Shown: positions 1-9,493 of the stretch, in pieces
How positions within the stretch are numbered: the stretch's first letter is position 1
Layout of the letters: every line of letters starts with the position of its first letter
Origin: Zasmidium citrigriseum
Lineage: Eukaryota; Ascomycota; Dothideomycetes; Mycosphaerellales; Mycosphaerellaceae
Assembly (NCBI GenBank): GCA_002786025.1
Contig: NHNW01000032.1
Location: 186,001 to 250,000, forward strand
Direction of reading: 5' to 3'
DNA length: 64,000 nucleotides
Position numbers and translations under genes: made by a program
The notes under the pieces: model-generated
Databases searched by the model: none
What the model saw: only the letters and a program-made list of their open reading frames with translations
Told to the model about the DNA's origin: nothing

Positions 1-43
1 ATCCTGACTCTTTTCGCGGAGATTCGAGAGCCATACGACTAAC

Positions 44-949
44 TCATTTCATAAACAATCCCTCCTCTTCGACTTCCCAAGAGCGACGATGCTCTGCCAA
101 CGTGGCTCCCTCCCAAAAGACGCCCCAGCTAACCCTTTGCCAGGCCCAACAATACTTCGGCTGTTCCGACACAATGACATCGAGCTCGCTGGCGGAGAAG
201 AACGTCTTCCATGGCGAGTTCCGAACCACACCCATCTCTTCATCCCACTCCGTCAGCTCTCCCTTCCGCAGCATCTTGTCCATTGCGTCGGCACACTCGT
301 GCAGCTTCTTCGCGACGCGTAAGACAGTCTCCATCCTCCCAGCCCTGACCATGATCTCTGCTGTCTTCCACTTCAGCGCCATTGGAGGGCCCTGCCAATC
401 GCGAGTGCGGCGGTGACGGAGGTCATTGTCGCTGATTACCAGCTTGAACATCAGGGGCCTCGTCCCGAGCTTCATTTGAAGGAAGAGGTCACGAGACTGC
501 AGGGCCTCGACAATGTTCCTGTATCCCGTCATGCGGATTTCGATCGGGCTACTGTCCTCGTCTTCGCAGTGATAGTCGATCAGCATGTCGGGGAGATAGC
601 CGGCATTGGCCCACGTGTCGATGTTGTTGTCGTATATGTGAGTCGTCCGGCACATACGACCATTCTTGAGTCTCTTGCGGCATATCATGGCAGCGTCGAA
701 GATCTCGCTGTTGTGCTTGAGGCCTTGTTCGCCGTCGGTGCTGTACTCCAGGCCAAGTGCTACTGCGAGTCTTGCGTCTCCTCTGATGACATCGAGAAAA
801 GGGCGTCCCGCCTCGGCGCAGTGTTTGACCTCCCAGGTCGTGAGCTCGTCGAGGATCGCGAGGCAGAGCTCAGGGAGACGAAGGACTTTGTGGCAGGCTT
901 CGTATGGATCTTTCGGCTTGGGGCGAGGGGAATGGAGAGCGAATTCCAT
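44..949 (-). CDS. F-box-like protein
   Basis: A 301-residue protein if the first ATG is used. Near the N-terminus (about residues 20-36) the stretch LRLPELCLAILDEL looks like the first helix of a fungal F-box-like or 2EXR module, which in characterised proteins docks to Skp1 or forms a related fold. The rest is a hydrophilic, probably helical domain with no motif I recognise. The reading frame continues upstream for 14 codons without an ATG, and canonical intron signals (GTAAG donor, CTGAC branch site, GGCAG acceptor) occupy 985-1045, so a spliced 5' UTR or an unseen first exon is possible. It is the leftmost of many F-box-like genes here. Function is inferred from the motif only. Confidence 0.72.
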   Translation of the reverse strand: MEFALHSPRPKPKDPYEACHKVLRLPELCLAILDELTTWEVKHCAEAGRPFLDVIRGDARLAVALGLEYSTDGEQGLKHNSEIFDAAMICRKRLKNGRMCRTTHIYDNNIDTWANAGYLPDMLIDYHCEDEDSSPIEIRMTGYRNIVEALQSRDLFLQMKLGTRPLMFKLVISDNDLRHRRTRDWQGPPMALKWKTAEIMVRAGRMETVLRVAKKLHECADAMDKMLRKGELTEWDEEMGVVRNSPWKTFFSASELDVIVSEQPKYCWAWQRVSWGVFWEGATLAEHRRSWEVEEEGLFMK

Positions 950-1974
950 CTTTTCCGGCTCGCTCGTCGCGTTGCTGGTCGTGCCTGCCACAAGGTCAGT
1001 TTCATTTCACTTGGAGGCTCAGAAGTGAGGTGATGGAGGTCTTACAGTGAGCCGCCACGCTGGCGGTGGTGTCGTCGGGGTTGTCGTGATCTCAAGAAAA
1101 CGATGCGAGGCTAGAGGACTGATATACGATGCAGTAGCGAGTGAAGCGAGGGACGGCGAGGAGACAGAGTGAAGTGTACAAGTGAAAGCTACCGTAGTGG
1201 GCAGCGACGTGGTGCCCAGTACTATGGATGTGAATTCACTCACACGCTCCTGCCAAATTTGACTGCACCACAACTCCAGATTGGAAGGCACGACCGGTAT
1301 TTCTACTATCGGTCGATTTCTACTTCCGATCTCTGCAACTATGAGCGGGCATCTGCAGCCATGGCAATGACTAGCTGCAGGTGGGTTGCGTGAGAACAGC
1401 GAGAGTGCGCAAACAACTCGGATCAAACTGGACGAAATTACTACTGGGTTACGCTGGTTGCAGGGCAGCATCTGCCCGAAGTGTAGGAGAAAAGAATCAT
1501 GCAATACACCCACAGGGCTGAAAATCATAGCAGGTATAAAAGACCAGTTTACCACACATTCTTCATGTTCCACATCTTGACGAGCAAGAACAAGAAGCCC
1601 ACCGTCCGTCGGGGTGGGACTGCCAGGCAGACCGACGCCATACTGGCGGCAGCGAGCGCCCTATCATGCAATTACAGACCTGGATGTAGGAGACCGCTTT
1701 CACGCGGTCATGAAAGAGTGCTGCTGGGTGTACGAGGTGAGATTCGATGTAACTGCGTAAGGTTAACCAGGGGTCAAGCAAGGAAGAGAGAATGAGTGAC
1801 ACATCTGTGAAGTTGTGGAAAATCGAGGGTGACCTTGAGAGTACGGAAATGACTTCTTCTGGTGCCTAATTCCTCCGCCCAACGGACTTTTCCGCAGCCA
1901 TGCCATGCGATGAACCTGCTCCACGAGGGCACCCCATTCTTCCCAGTCATCTTATCCCTCCCGCACATGGAGTC
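950..1974. other. Intergenic region between two minus-strand genes
   Basis: About 1 kb without a convincing gene. It holds the putative 5' UTR intron of the gene to its left (985-1045) and a TATA-like GTATAAAAG near 1535 on the plus strand that has no obvious gene behind it. Short open frames exist on both strands but show no recognisable domain. Confidence 0.5.
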
Positions 1975-2772
1975 TTACTTCAAGCGCAGAAATCTCCCCA
2001 TGTCACGAAACACCTGCTTCGTATCCTGTACCAGCTCACCCAAAGTCTCTTTGAGCCGATAGCGCCTGCTCATCACATCAACTCCCGACGGTAGAGCGCT
2101 TCTGTGACAATCGCGCATCGTCCAGGCCATCTCGGGGAGCTCGCCGAACAGGCTGGCAGTGAGAGGCCGTTGCTCATGGATGAGGTGTGCGGTGACTGAG
2201 CGCTCAACGAGGGAGCTTGAGCGCATGGCAGTCTTCAAACTACCCCCGAGACCATCGAGAAGTCTGGCGAAGAAGTCGAGCAGGAGAGGCTGACGACAGT
2301 TCTCCCAGTGGGTACCGATGTGGACTGCGATGTCGTACTGGCCGTCTTGGAGAGTGACTTGGATAGGGCAAGTCGGCTGGTCTGCTGTGTAGTGTATTGC
2401 CGGCGGTATGAGAACCTGAAACTCCAGCGTCACCGAGCTGACCAACTGTAGCACTGCCGTCGGAAGCGTCGAGATGGCGGGTGGGATCGACTGCGTCAAA
2501 GCTCCATCGTACAGGAGAGTTAGGCGGCGGTCCTGGAAAATGAACGGCAACAGCTCGCGGCGGAAGCGTCTGCTGACATGCAGTAGTGAGACTTGTCCAG
2601 TGAAGCCTGCGAAGAAGGGTCTGGAACCGTCGAAGGCGATGAAGATCGAATCATGCTGGGAGGTCTCCATTTGCGACATGCCGTAGATGATGTTGCGGAG
2701 CTCGGCAGGTAGCGTGAAGAACGGGTGGCTGGAGTTGTGGATGGCTGCATGCTGGCGGCGTGTGAGTGCCAT
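1975..2772 (-). CDS. 2EXR/F-box-like domain protein
   Basis: A 265-residue protein. The motif FFTLPAELRNIIYGM at residues 18-32 is the typical opening of the fungal 2EXR/F-box-like family, where a leucine-proline-glutamate helix precedes a domain of unknown function. A segment with LLHVSRRFRRELLPF follows, matching the usual second helix (xxVsrxfRxEalp). I chose the ATG at 2772 because it has a good context (CAACCATGG) and places the motif near the N-terminus as in relatives; the open frame extends further upstream but with a biased, non-protein-like composition. The C-terminal half has no known motif. It lies 1 kb from the other F-box-like gene, on the same strand. Confidence 0.8.
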   Translation of the reverse strand: MALTRRQHAAIHNSSHPFFTLPAELRNIIYGMSQMETSQHDSIFIAFDGSRPFFAGFTGQVSLLHVSRRFRRELLPFIFQDRRLTLLYDGALTQSIPPAISTLPTAVLQLVSSVTLEFQVLIPPAIHYTADQPTCPIQVTLQDGQYDIAVHIGTHWENCRQPLLLDFFARLLDGLGGSLKTAMRSSSLVERSVTAHLIHEQRPLTASLFGELPEMAWTMRDCHRSALPSGVDVMSRRYRLKETLGELVQDTKQVFRDMGRFLRLK

Positions 2773-3197
2773 GGTTGCCGGGTACGTTGCGGACTGCCTT
2801 GGCCTGCGAGGTGTTAGAAGCTGTGAAGATTCTGGGCTTGTTGCTGTTTGTTTGACCGAAACGTTGATGTGTGGATTTGGAGACGGATGTGGAAAGAACG
2901 TGATGTCTGCTAGCCAGCTCTGGCGGCGATAATATAACCCGGTCCGACACCCAATCAAATCAGCACACGACACATAACACCCAGGTTGCAATCCGATTGC
3001 GGACCAATCGAGGGAACTCTTGAACAATGCACTGCATAAACAATGCCTCGGTAGCTCGACCATGCGTTGTGCTGATAAAGCGATGCGCCCCACTCCTTTG
3101 TAAGTTCCGACTGCGATAGAGAGGGCCTAAAATTGGTCTTGCCTACTCATGGCACACCGATCTATCGACGATCGAGGGACCTCCATTGACCATACCA
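2773..3197. other. Intergenic region
   Basis: About 425 bases separating two minus-strand genes. It should contain the promoter of the 2EXR-type gene and the 3' end of the zinc-finger gene. I see no further gene or strong repeat. Confidence 0.5.
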
Positions 3198-4373
3198 TCA
3201 AGCGATCGGACCGATGGTCGATACCAATGTGCTGATCTCCGTCAAGTACTGGCCATGACGTTGAACGAAGATCTCAGGCGTGTGGCTCCGGCCGTGCTCA
3301 TGAACGGCCTCCCAAGTGAGCGACTCCTGGAACCCATTGGTGAGATCGCTGACATACCCGTAGGCCGCCGTTCGCATCACACGAATGGCCATTCCGGCAA
3401 CCTTCTCGCACTTCGCAAGCTGCTCTTCCGCCACGGATCGATAGAGGACAGTATGGAGGGCATCGGACGGGGCGACATCCACGAAGGCTTCCTTAGTAGG
3501 CTTCATGGCCAGCAGCTGCTTGGCCGCAAGTATCAAAACTTTGTTCTGGTGCGGTACGGTGGCCCACCATCCTTCGATCATGTTAACGCAAACCACCAGC
3601 AGGAGGATTGCATCTAGAACGTGTGGGCTGGTGTCGATATCCGGAGCGGCCATCGCTTGTCTCAAAGACTTATATATCTGGTCCATCAGCTTCCAGATCT
3701 CATAGTTCGGCGTCACTGTCCGCTGTACTAGCCAAAGTTCGGCAGATTCTTGACCTTGGCCCCATGGCTGGACAGTGGCGAGCAGCCAGGCGGTCAATAA
3801 TCTGCAATCAAGGATAGCGTGCAACTGAGTGCGAACCGACAAGAATGTATTCCACGGGAATTCCTTGCCGCTTGAGCATTCGACCGCCACCTCCGATCTA
3901 CCTGCGATCCCAGAACTCAGCGCGGCTTTGCAGGCGTCACTCTGCTTGTGTCCCTTCAGTGATCGTGGACGGACCCATTGGTGACAGATATCGCACTGTA
4001 TGTGCTTATTCCGTTGGCCATGCTGGAAGGCCTCATGTCGGACCAGAATATCCCGTCGTGAGAAATGCAGACCGCATTCGCCGCAAGTAAAGCCGGTGCC
4101 TTGGTTTTGTTGGATGACACTCCGGATGTGGCGCAGGAAGCTCTTTCTGACAGTGAACTCCTCATGACAGAGCGGACAAATCAATGGCCCTCCAGACGAT
4201 TGAATAGCTTCTTTCAGGATAAATATTTGCTCTGGCCTCTGGATGGTGCACTTTGTCGTACTCACAGACGGAGCTGAATCGTGTGTGCTTGGTGTGACTC
4301 TCTTGCCGGTCCCGCGAAGGGATTGCGATTGTGGAGCAGATGCTTGATCGTTGGTTGCGGTGGGCGGGTCCAT
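3198..4373 (-). CDS. C2H2 zinc-finger protein, probable transcription regulator
   Basis: A 391-residue protein from the ATG at 4373; the frame is open further upstream but without an ATG. Three zinc-finger-like segments follow a serine/threonine-rich N-terminus. The first (C66, C69) lacks a clear second histidine. The second is canonical (C97, C100, H113, H118). The third has a CCHC arrangement (C127, C130, H142, C148). After the fingers comes a region of about 240 residues, mostly helical and hydrophobic, of the kind seen in fungal regulators with a C-terminal effector domain. Nuclear DNA binding is inferred from the canonical second finger. No target or pathway can be named from its neighbours. 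Confidence 0.82.
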   Translation of the reverse strand: MDPPTATNDQASAPQSQSLRGTGKRVTPSTHDSAPSVSTTKCTIQRPEQIFILKEAIQSSGGPLICPLCHEEFTVRKSFLRHIRSVIQQNQGTGFTCGECGLHFSRRDILVRHEAFQHGQRNKHIQCDICHQWVRPRSLKGHKQSDACKAALSSGIAGRSEVAVECSSGKEFPWNTFLSVRTQLHAILDCRLLTAWLLATVQPWGQGQESAELWLVQRTVTPNYEIWKLMDQIYKSLRQAMAAPDIDTSPHVLDAILLLVVCVNMIEGWWATVPHQNKVLILAAKQLLAMKPTKEAFVDVAPSDALHTVLYRSVAEEQLAKCEKVAGMAIRVMRTAAYGYVSDLTNGFQESLTWEAVHEHGRSHTPEIFVQRHGQYLTEISTLVSTIGPIA

Positions 4374-4837
4374 CTTCTCAATTCTGCTCGCATAGGGGAG
4401 TGTAGGCAGCGAGGGCAACTTTTTGCGGAAGCTGTCCCAACGGACAGGTGGGTAAATGTCGTGGTGAAGTGGACGGCGGACTCAATCGCCCGATATATGT
4501 CCGTGAAGCTTTCACGACTGTCGGGACGATGCGAGTCTCAGCGAAAATGCGATTGAACGATAGATCTTGTGCTCTCAATGCGATATGCGATGGAACGAGA
4601 AGAAGAAAGATCTGAACCTGGCAAGGGTGGTGTCGACAGCATACCTTCAAGATCGTTGGTCCACCTGTTAATCTTCTTCTGTCCTCCTGCAGTGCTCATT
4701 ACGTTTTCTCAGACATGCAGGAAGTCCAGAAGAGTGTATTGCGTTCGCAGAGCCGCCTCGGCCGATACTCTCCGCGGAGGGAGTGGCGTGGCTGGTTTAC
4801 AGACGCACGTGGGAGCACACCCTAAGGCATTCGCAGT

Positions 4838-5330
4838 TTCTCATTCGCCGTAACATTCCGGGGCGTAGTGTGGCGTTACATCTTGTATGCGCTTTGACGA
4901 AAGCAGTAGGGTTGACTGCAGATCTGCGGCGGCCTTCCATTCTGGGCTCGATCCTTCGGCGTCCTCCGCCAGATCGATCGCACAGCAGAGCCGCATCGCC
5001 GCATCTAGAACGCCACAAATGGTTTTTGAACAAGAGCACAGAGCAGTTTCCCCGGCTTCGTACGAGGTTCTTTCGTGGGACGTCGGATAGTCCAAATCTT
5101 GCAGTGCGGGTATGATGGTGATTGTCTGCCCATGCCCGAATGGAAATCTTTAGCGTGAAGTCGTCCGTGGCATCTTCGGAGACGCCGAAGAGAGGTGGCT
5201 CCATTGAATGAACATCTCGATGCAGCCATGGGGTATACGAATGATATGACGGTCCTGTCCTGCCGAACATTTGTATGGTGCGAGCGGATGTTGAACGTGT
5301 CCCAGCATCCTCCTTTGTTTCTGTGACCTC
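4838..5330 (-). pseudogene. Possible decayed or spliced gene of unknown function
   Basis: Two minus-strand reading frames look protein-like but do not join. One, about 5330-5110, includes GVSEDATDDFTLKISIRAWA. A different frame, about 5125-4841, includes TITIIPALQDLDYPTSHERT and then a helical stretch to a stop at 4841. The switch falls inside a few bases near 5120, where no GT-AG intron fits, so an indel is more likely than splicing. An upstream segment near 5535-5440 in the second frame is also protein-like but has no ATG. I do not recognise the family. It could also be chance, since several frames are open here. Confidence 0.3.
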
Positions 5331-5913
5331 CATACCGGGCTTGAGGGGCGAATGTCTGTTCGACGTGTATTGATTGCGGCGGTCGTGCGAGGGAGAAGAG
5401 TTTCTGGGTAGATGATGGAGGTGTGAAGTGGAGAGGGTCGCAAATGCCGGACCCACTCCCGGGAGCCGGCGAAGCTTATTCCAACTTCATCCCATTTGAT
5501 GCCAAGCTCCGAGAAACTAGCGCTGCTGACCGATAAGACCACTGGATGACATGATCACGACACGAAAAGTCCAACTCACGCTCAAGCCGGGTGCTGTTTA
5601 TTCTCGCCATGAATTCGATACAGCCGCCGGCTTCAAACTTCCCACATACTTAGCCTTGGACAATTTTGCACAGTCAATGGATGCTCCTTGCGAAGGGCAA
5701 CCTAGGATAGCGAGATAAAGGCCATCGACAAGACCTTGCAACGAAGAACGCTCTAGGTGTCGAGAAGGAGACACTAGCCTTTCTTTACTTCCGCTGAAAG
5801 CAGTCCTGCAAGAGCTCAATACCACATGTTACTGAAGGAAAGATGTTCGCTCAATCTCGCTCATTCAATCCCAGGTAAAACTCCCAACATACCGGTCTCG
5901 TACTATCCAGCGT

Positions 5914-6737
5914 CTACAGTTCTGTATCGCCCGGCTTCACACCATCCCCATGCTCGTCCGCAAACCTCTTCACCGCCTCGAAATCTCGACACATATGAGT
6001 CACACCCCAGCCATTGACCGCATGACCCCGCTCGCCATCCACCTCCAACACTTTCTCGAGCGTCGTATCGCCTGCGCAGAGGATGGCTTGTCGAATGTAC
6101 TCGTAACAGTGGTTGTTATGCACCATGTCAACCTTCGCCGGATGCTGGGGCGTCTGGTCAAGAAGCTTATGTGTATCTTCCCGCATCGACATCAGACAAT
6201 GGATTTGATGGAAGATTGACATCGTATAGGACTCTGTGGGAACGGATCGGTTCGCAAGGGGGAATCCACCCGAGAGGCCATATTTGGATGGATTGGGGAC
6301 GGCAACCCAGCCACCGTCGACTAAGTACGCTGGTCAGCTTCTGCTAATCTAGCATTGACGTTTGCATACGTACCTGGCATCATGAGGTCATACCATGTCT
6401 CTGTCCAGGTCTTTCTGTTCTCGCCCTTCACGAATCGGTCGTCCATGTTGAAGATCGTCGGGGTATCGCGAGCCAAGTTGGGCGTAAACGTCGGAGATAG
6501 CATGATGCCTGTATAAGCATGTGTCCCAAGCCAGAGAAGACCAGCAGTTACCACCGCAGTCGTAAAGATTGCAAGAACGATATCTTGCAGATGGTATACC
6601 CGGGGAAAGCGATGCGGATTCTTCGACTTGCTTGGGGTCCCCAACGGCAGTCCTTCGTCTTGGTCCAGGGCTTGATATGGGGTTCTTGTGAACTTCATCT
6701 TCTTAACATCGAGTAATCTGAGCAGGGTATGCGACAT
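5914..6737 (-). CDS. UstYa-like (DUF3328) oxidase, two exons
   Basis: A 256-residue protein made by joining 6737-6374 to 6320-5914. The 53-base intron (6373-6321) has a GTACGT donor, GCTGAC branch site and TTAG acceptor. Residues 52-74 form one transmembrane segment near the N-terminus. HQIHC (159-163) and HNNHC (189-193) are the paired HxxHC motifs that define UstYa-type proteins, and a GGWVAVPNP stretch ahead of them is also typical. In characterised clusters UstYa relatives carry out oxidative cyclisation or hydroxylation of peptide and other secondary metabolites, probably using copper and anchored in a membrane. No precursor peptide, UstYb partner, P450 or tailoring gene lies nearby, so it looks like an orphan copy. 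Met14 is an alternative start. Confidence 0.88.
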
Positions 6738-7401
6738 GCTGCAGCCGGATCAGCTGAGAGAAGAGATGCCAGCAGGACGCCGAAGCCCAAGGGATGGTCT
6801 AGAAATCCCGAGCCAAGCCCTTATATTCTGGCACATGCTGCTGACTCTGCCATTGACGTGGCCGTGGACAAAGAAACATTGTCGGCTGTTGTTGAGATCT
6901 GGGGAAGTCTGGATGCCGATAAAGCTGGAGCTGGGCTATTGTGACCAGAATTGGGAAGTACGCTCACTCTGGCGACGTACGGCCCAGACCAAGGCGCAAT
7001 ATGTGAATCGTGTGGGTAAATGCTGCCATCCCAGGCTGCTTTCTGAATCTTGATCACACCTTCAGGAAAAGCTTCATCGGTAGAGCATCGACTGAACAGC
7101 GCATGTGCTTGGATTTTTCTGCGTGCCCGCCAGCTAACCGCTCATACCTTCGTTGCGGCTACAGGCGGCTGTTGCTGGAGTTGTGTTGGCATAGTGCGCG
7201 GCACTGGTCATGCGAATGCGAGTTGTGTGAGATGTTGCTGTGAAGAACACTATCCGTTGCGGCGGCTCATTGTTCACTGGCTGACGTCAGCACCAAATGC
7301 GGTGGCACGTTTCTTTATCTGGGCAACTCTACGCAGCTTCCTTACACACAACATCAAGTACCCATTGAACAGCAGACATACACATTAGCATTTACGATAC
7401 A
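6738..7401. other. Divergent intergenic region
   Basis: A 664-base gap between divergently transcribed genes (UstYa-like, minus; F-box-like, plus), so it must carry both promoters. The bases just before the plus-strand start (TTTACGATACAATGG) give a good fungal start context. I see no gene or repeat in it. Confidence 0.5.
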
Positions 7402-9069
7402 ATGGCCACTGCTGAATCTGCCTCACCCGCCGTCGACGGCGACAAGCCCCGCCCCAGCACGACCGTCTTCGAAACCAACGAGCTGCTCGAGCACATCCTC
7501 CGTTCGCTCGACTCTCCTGCCGAGATCCTGCGACTAAGCACTCTGAACCGCCATGCATACGGTCTGATCCACGAAAGCTCAGGGAATGGCTTGAAAGCCA
7601 GAACCTTTCTTGCCCCCATCCCTGACTATAAGGAGAAGTGGAAAGTCTACCGCCTCCCAGAACGCCGCGAAGTGCACGTGGTGCCGGTCGACGCTCAACT
7701 GCTTGACGAGGACAAACAAGTCGATCCTACGACACATTGGCCACTTCCGCGTCCGATCTTCCAGAAGCCCGTCATACTCAATCCACTGCTGGTGAAAGAC
7801 AAATACTACAATGATCGAGACCTCTACGGCCGTCTTCAGCTACAGACGGATGCTATCGACTTCGTTCGTGCTCTTCAAACCCTCAGGAACAATATGCACG
7901 GCATTCGCAAAGGCGACGATCAGTACCACTGGACTTGTTACAGATCCATGCTCTGTCAGCCTCCAACGAAACAAGTCGTAATCGACTGGAGGAAGCCAGC
8001 TGAAGAGGAAGATGTCCCACCGGCCGAAGGCGGTCTTCGCTTGACCGTCAACACCGGCGTCACTCTTCGCGATCTTCTCGGGCTGTACAATCAAATGATT
8101 GGTGAGGGTCTTGAGATCATGGAGATCCGCATCCCGAACGTTTTCTTCGTCACTGCGCAGGAGTGGGAGTGGGTGCTCGGCAACTTCAAACACCCCAGCT
8201 CTTCGACTCGACCGACCCAGACACCGGAGCGAGGTACGGAGAGGGGTGCCGCATGGTTGCGACTTCCAGCCATTGAGAAGAAGATCCGACTTGACCGATG
8301 GGTGTTCACGTCTGCTCACATTGTCGACAATATCGTGGAACACTGTGACTTCAAGACACAGTTGCATTTACGAGCAACAAGCAAGCTGTTCAACGAGAGC
8401 GCTCTGCGTGCCAATCTGAACTTCCACGAAGGTCTGCTAGCCAGGCAGAAGCGGCCCACCAGAACGGCTCCTCCTCGCGGTCGTGAGGCATGGCAGAATC
8501 TCCCGGAGCGACCGTCGCCAAGGCCTCTCAGGGGCACGAGCAGTCTGAAGAAGTTCAGGAAAGCTGCGGCGAAGAAAGCAGCCAGGAAGGCCGGGAACGC
8601 CTACGAGTCGGAGGACGATGACTACGGTAACGACCCAAACCCTCGTCCTGCGTGGCGTGGGGATGTGATTCTGGACGAAGCGACTCCCACACTCGAGAGT
8701 CTTCTACCCGAGAAAGTGCAGGAAACAAAATACTTCATAGGCCAACGAATCGTCATCAGAGTCGCCCGCCAGGTCTGGGAGGCACTAGATAGCCGCGGAT
8801 GGGTGCCGTTGCCCAAGGGTACGCCAAGATCTTATGAGCGGCAGCAGAAGCATGTGTCGAAGACACTTGTCATGGAGCGAGCCAAGGAGACCAGCGGCAT
8901 GCATGCCGACTGTGTGCAGGTTTACAGGGAGCTCGAGAACAAGGGCAAGCTATTATCGGATCCGGAGTGGCGTCGCGAAGAGAACATAAGGTTTGGAGGT
9001 CAGCCTACGGAGTTTGAATGGCTGAACGATGCTCAAGAGGAGCTTGCTTCCAAATCAGACTCGGACTAA
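7402..9069 (+). CDS. Large F-box-like protein with a second F-box-like segment
   Basis: A 555-residue single-exon protein. Residues about 23-65 read VFETNELLEHILRSL followed by a RLSTLNRHAYGLI helix, the standard fungal F-box-like module. A second similar segment occurs at about 298-336 (WVFTSAHIVDNIVEHC, then LRATSKLFNESAL), so the protein may be a head-to-tail fusion of two F-box-like units. Between 348 and 403 lies a basic, disordered stretch rich in Arg, Lys and Ala, followed by an acidic patch. F-box proteins normally recruit substrates to an SCF ubiquitin ligase through Skp1; that role is inferred here. Length is well above its neighbours, which have 170-460 residues. Confidence 0.82.
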   Translation: MATAESASPAVDGDKPRPSTTVFETNELLEHILRSLDSPAEILRLSTLNRHAYGLIHESSGNGLKARTFLAPIPDYKEKWKVYRLPERREVHVVPVDAQLLDEDKQVDPTTHWPLPRPIFQKPVILNPLLVKDKYYNDRDLYGRLQLQTDAIDFVRALQTLRNNMHGIRKGDDQYHWTCYRSMLCQPPTKQVVIDWRKPAEEEDVPPAEGGLRLTVNTGVTLRDLLGLYNQMIGEGLEIMEIRIPNVFFVTAQEWEWVLGNFKHPSSSTRPTQTPERGTERGAAWLRLPAIEKKIRLDRWVFTSAHIVDNIVEHCDFKTQLHLRATSKLFNESALRANLNFHEGLLARQKRPTRTAPPRGREAWQNLPERPSPRPLRGTSSLKKFRKAAAKKAARKAGNAYESEDDDYGNDPNPRPAWRGDVILDEATPTLESLLPEKVQETKYFIGQRIVIRVARQVWEALDSRGWVPLPKGTPRSYERQQKHVSKTLVMERAKETSGMHADCVQVYRELENKGKLLSDPEWRREENIRFGGQPTEFEWLNDAQEELASKSDSD

Positions 9070-9493
9070 TGACCCTCGGCCCTTTGCTGGTCGGATCTTG
9101 CGGTTTTGAGATTTGAGCGAGCCAAGGTCATTGGATGACATCGGGCCGCTCTAGCAGGGCGTTACCCCATAAACATAGCAGTGGTCCAAGGATAGCCCGG
9201 AGACCGTGTCATCTATGTAATACGAACTTCTCCTCATTAAAAGCTCGTGTCTCCGGCATCAATGCAAAGTCTTCTTACAACCTCGCAGCTTAAATCCCGA
9301 TGAATGATGATTCAAAAATGCTGAGATTGGCAGCGCTTCTGACAAAGCAGCCATCAGGTGTCGGTGAATCTGTGCCGAGCATGTGAAGCCAGCACGGGCT
9401 GTCCGTGCATTTGTGGACTGTCAAGCGAGCTTAACTCGTCTTCCTTCTCCTCGCAGACTTGACCTCCAATCCTCCTGCGGAGCTGTCAACACC
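9070..9493. other. Intergenic region
   Basis: A 424-base gap between two plus-strand F-box-like genes. It should hold the 3' end of the first and promoter of the second. No other feature seen. Confidence 0.5.

Noticed and set aside
413..1033. 206-codon open frame on the plus strand
   Set aside because: It lies opposite the F-box-like gene at 44-949, which has the better start, motif and composition.
4838..7401. RiPP precursor next to the UstYa-like gene
   Set aside because: No frame with a signal peptide and repeated cores ending in KR or KK was found.
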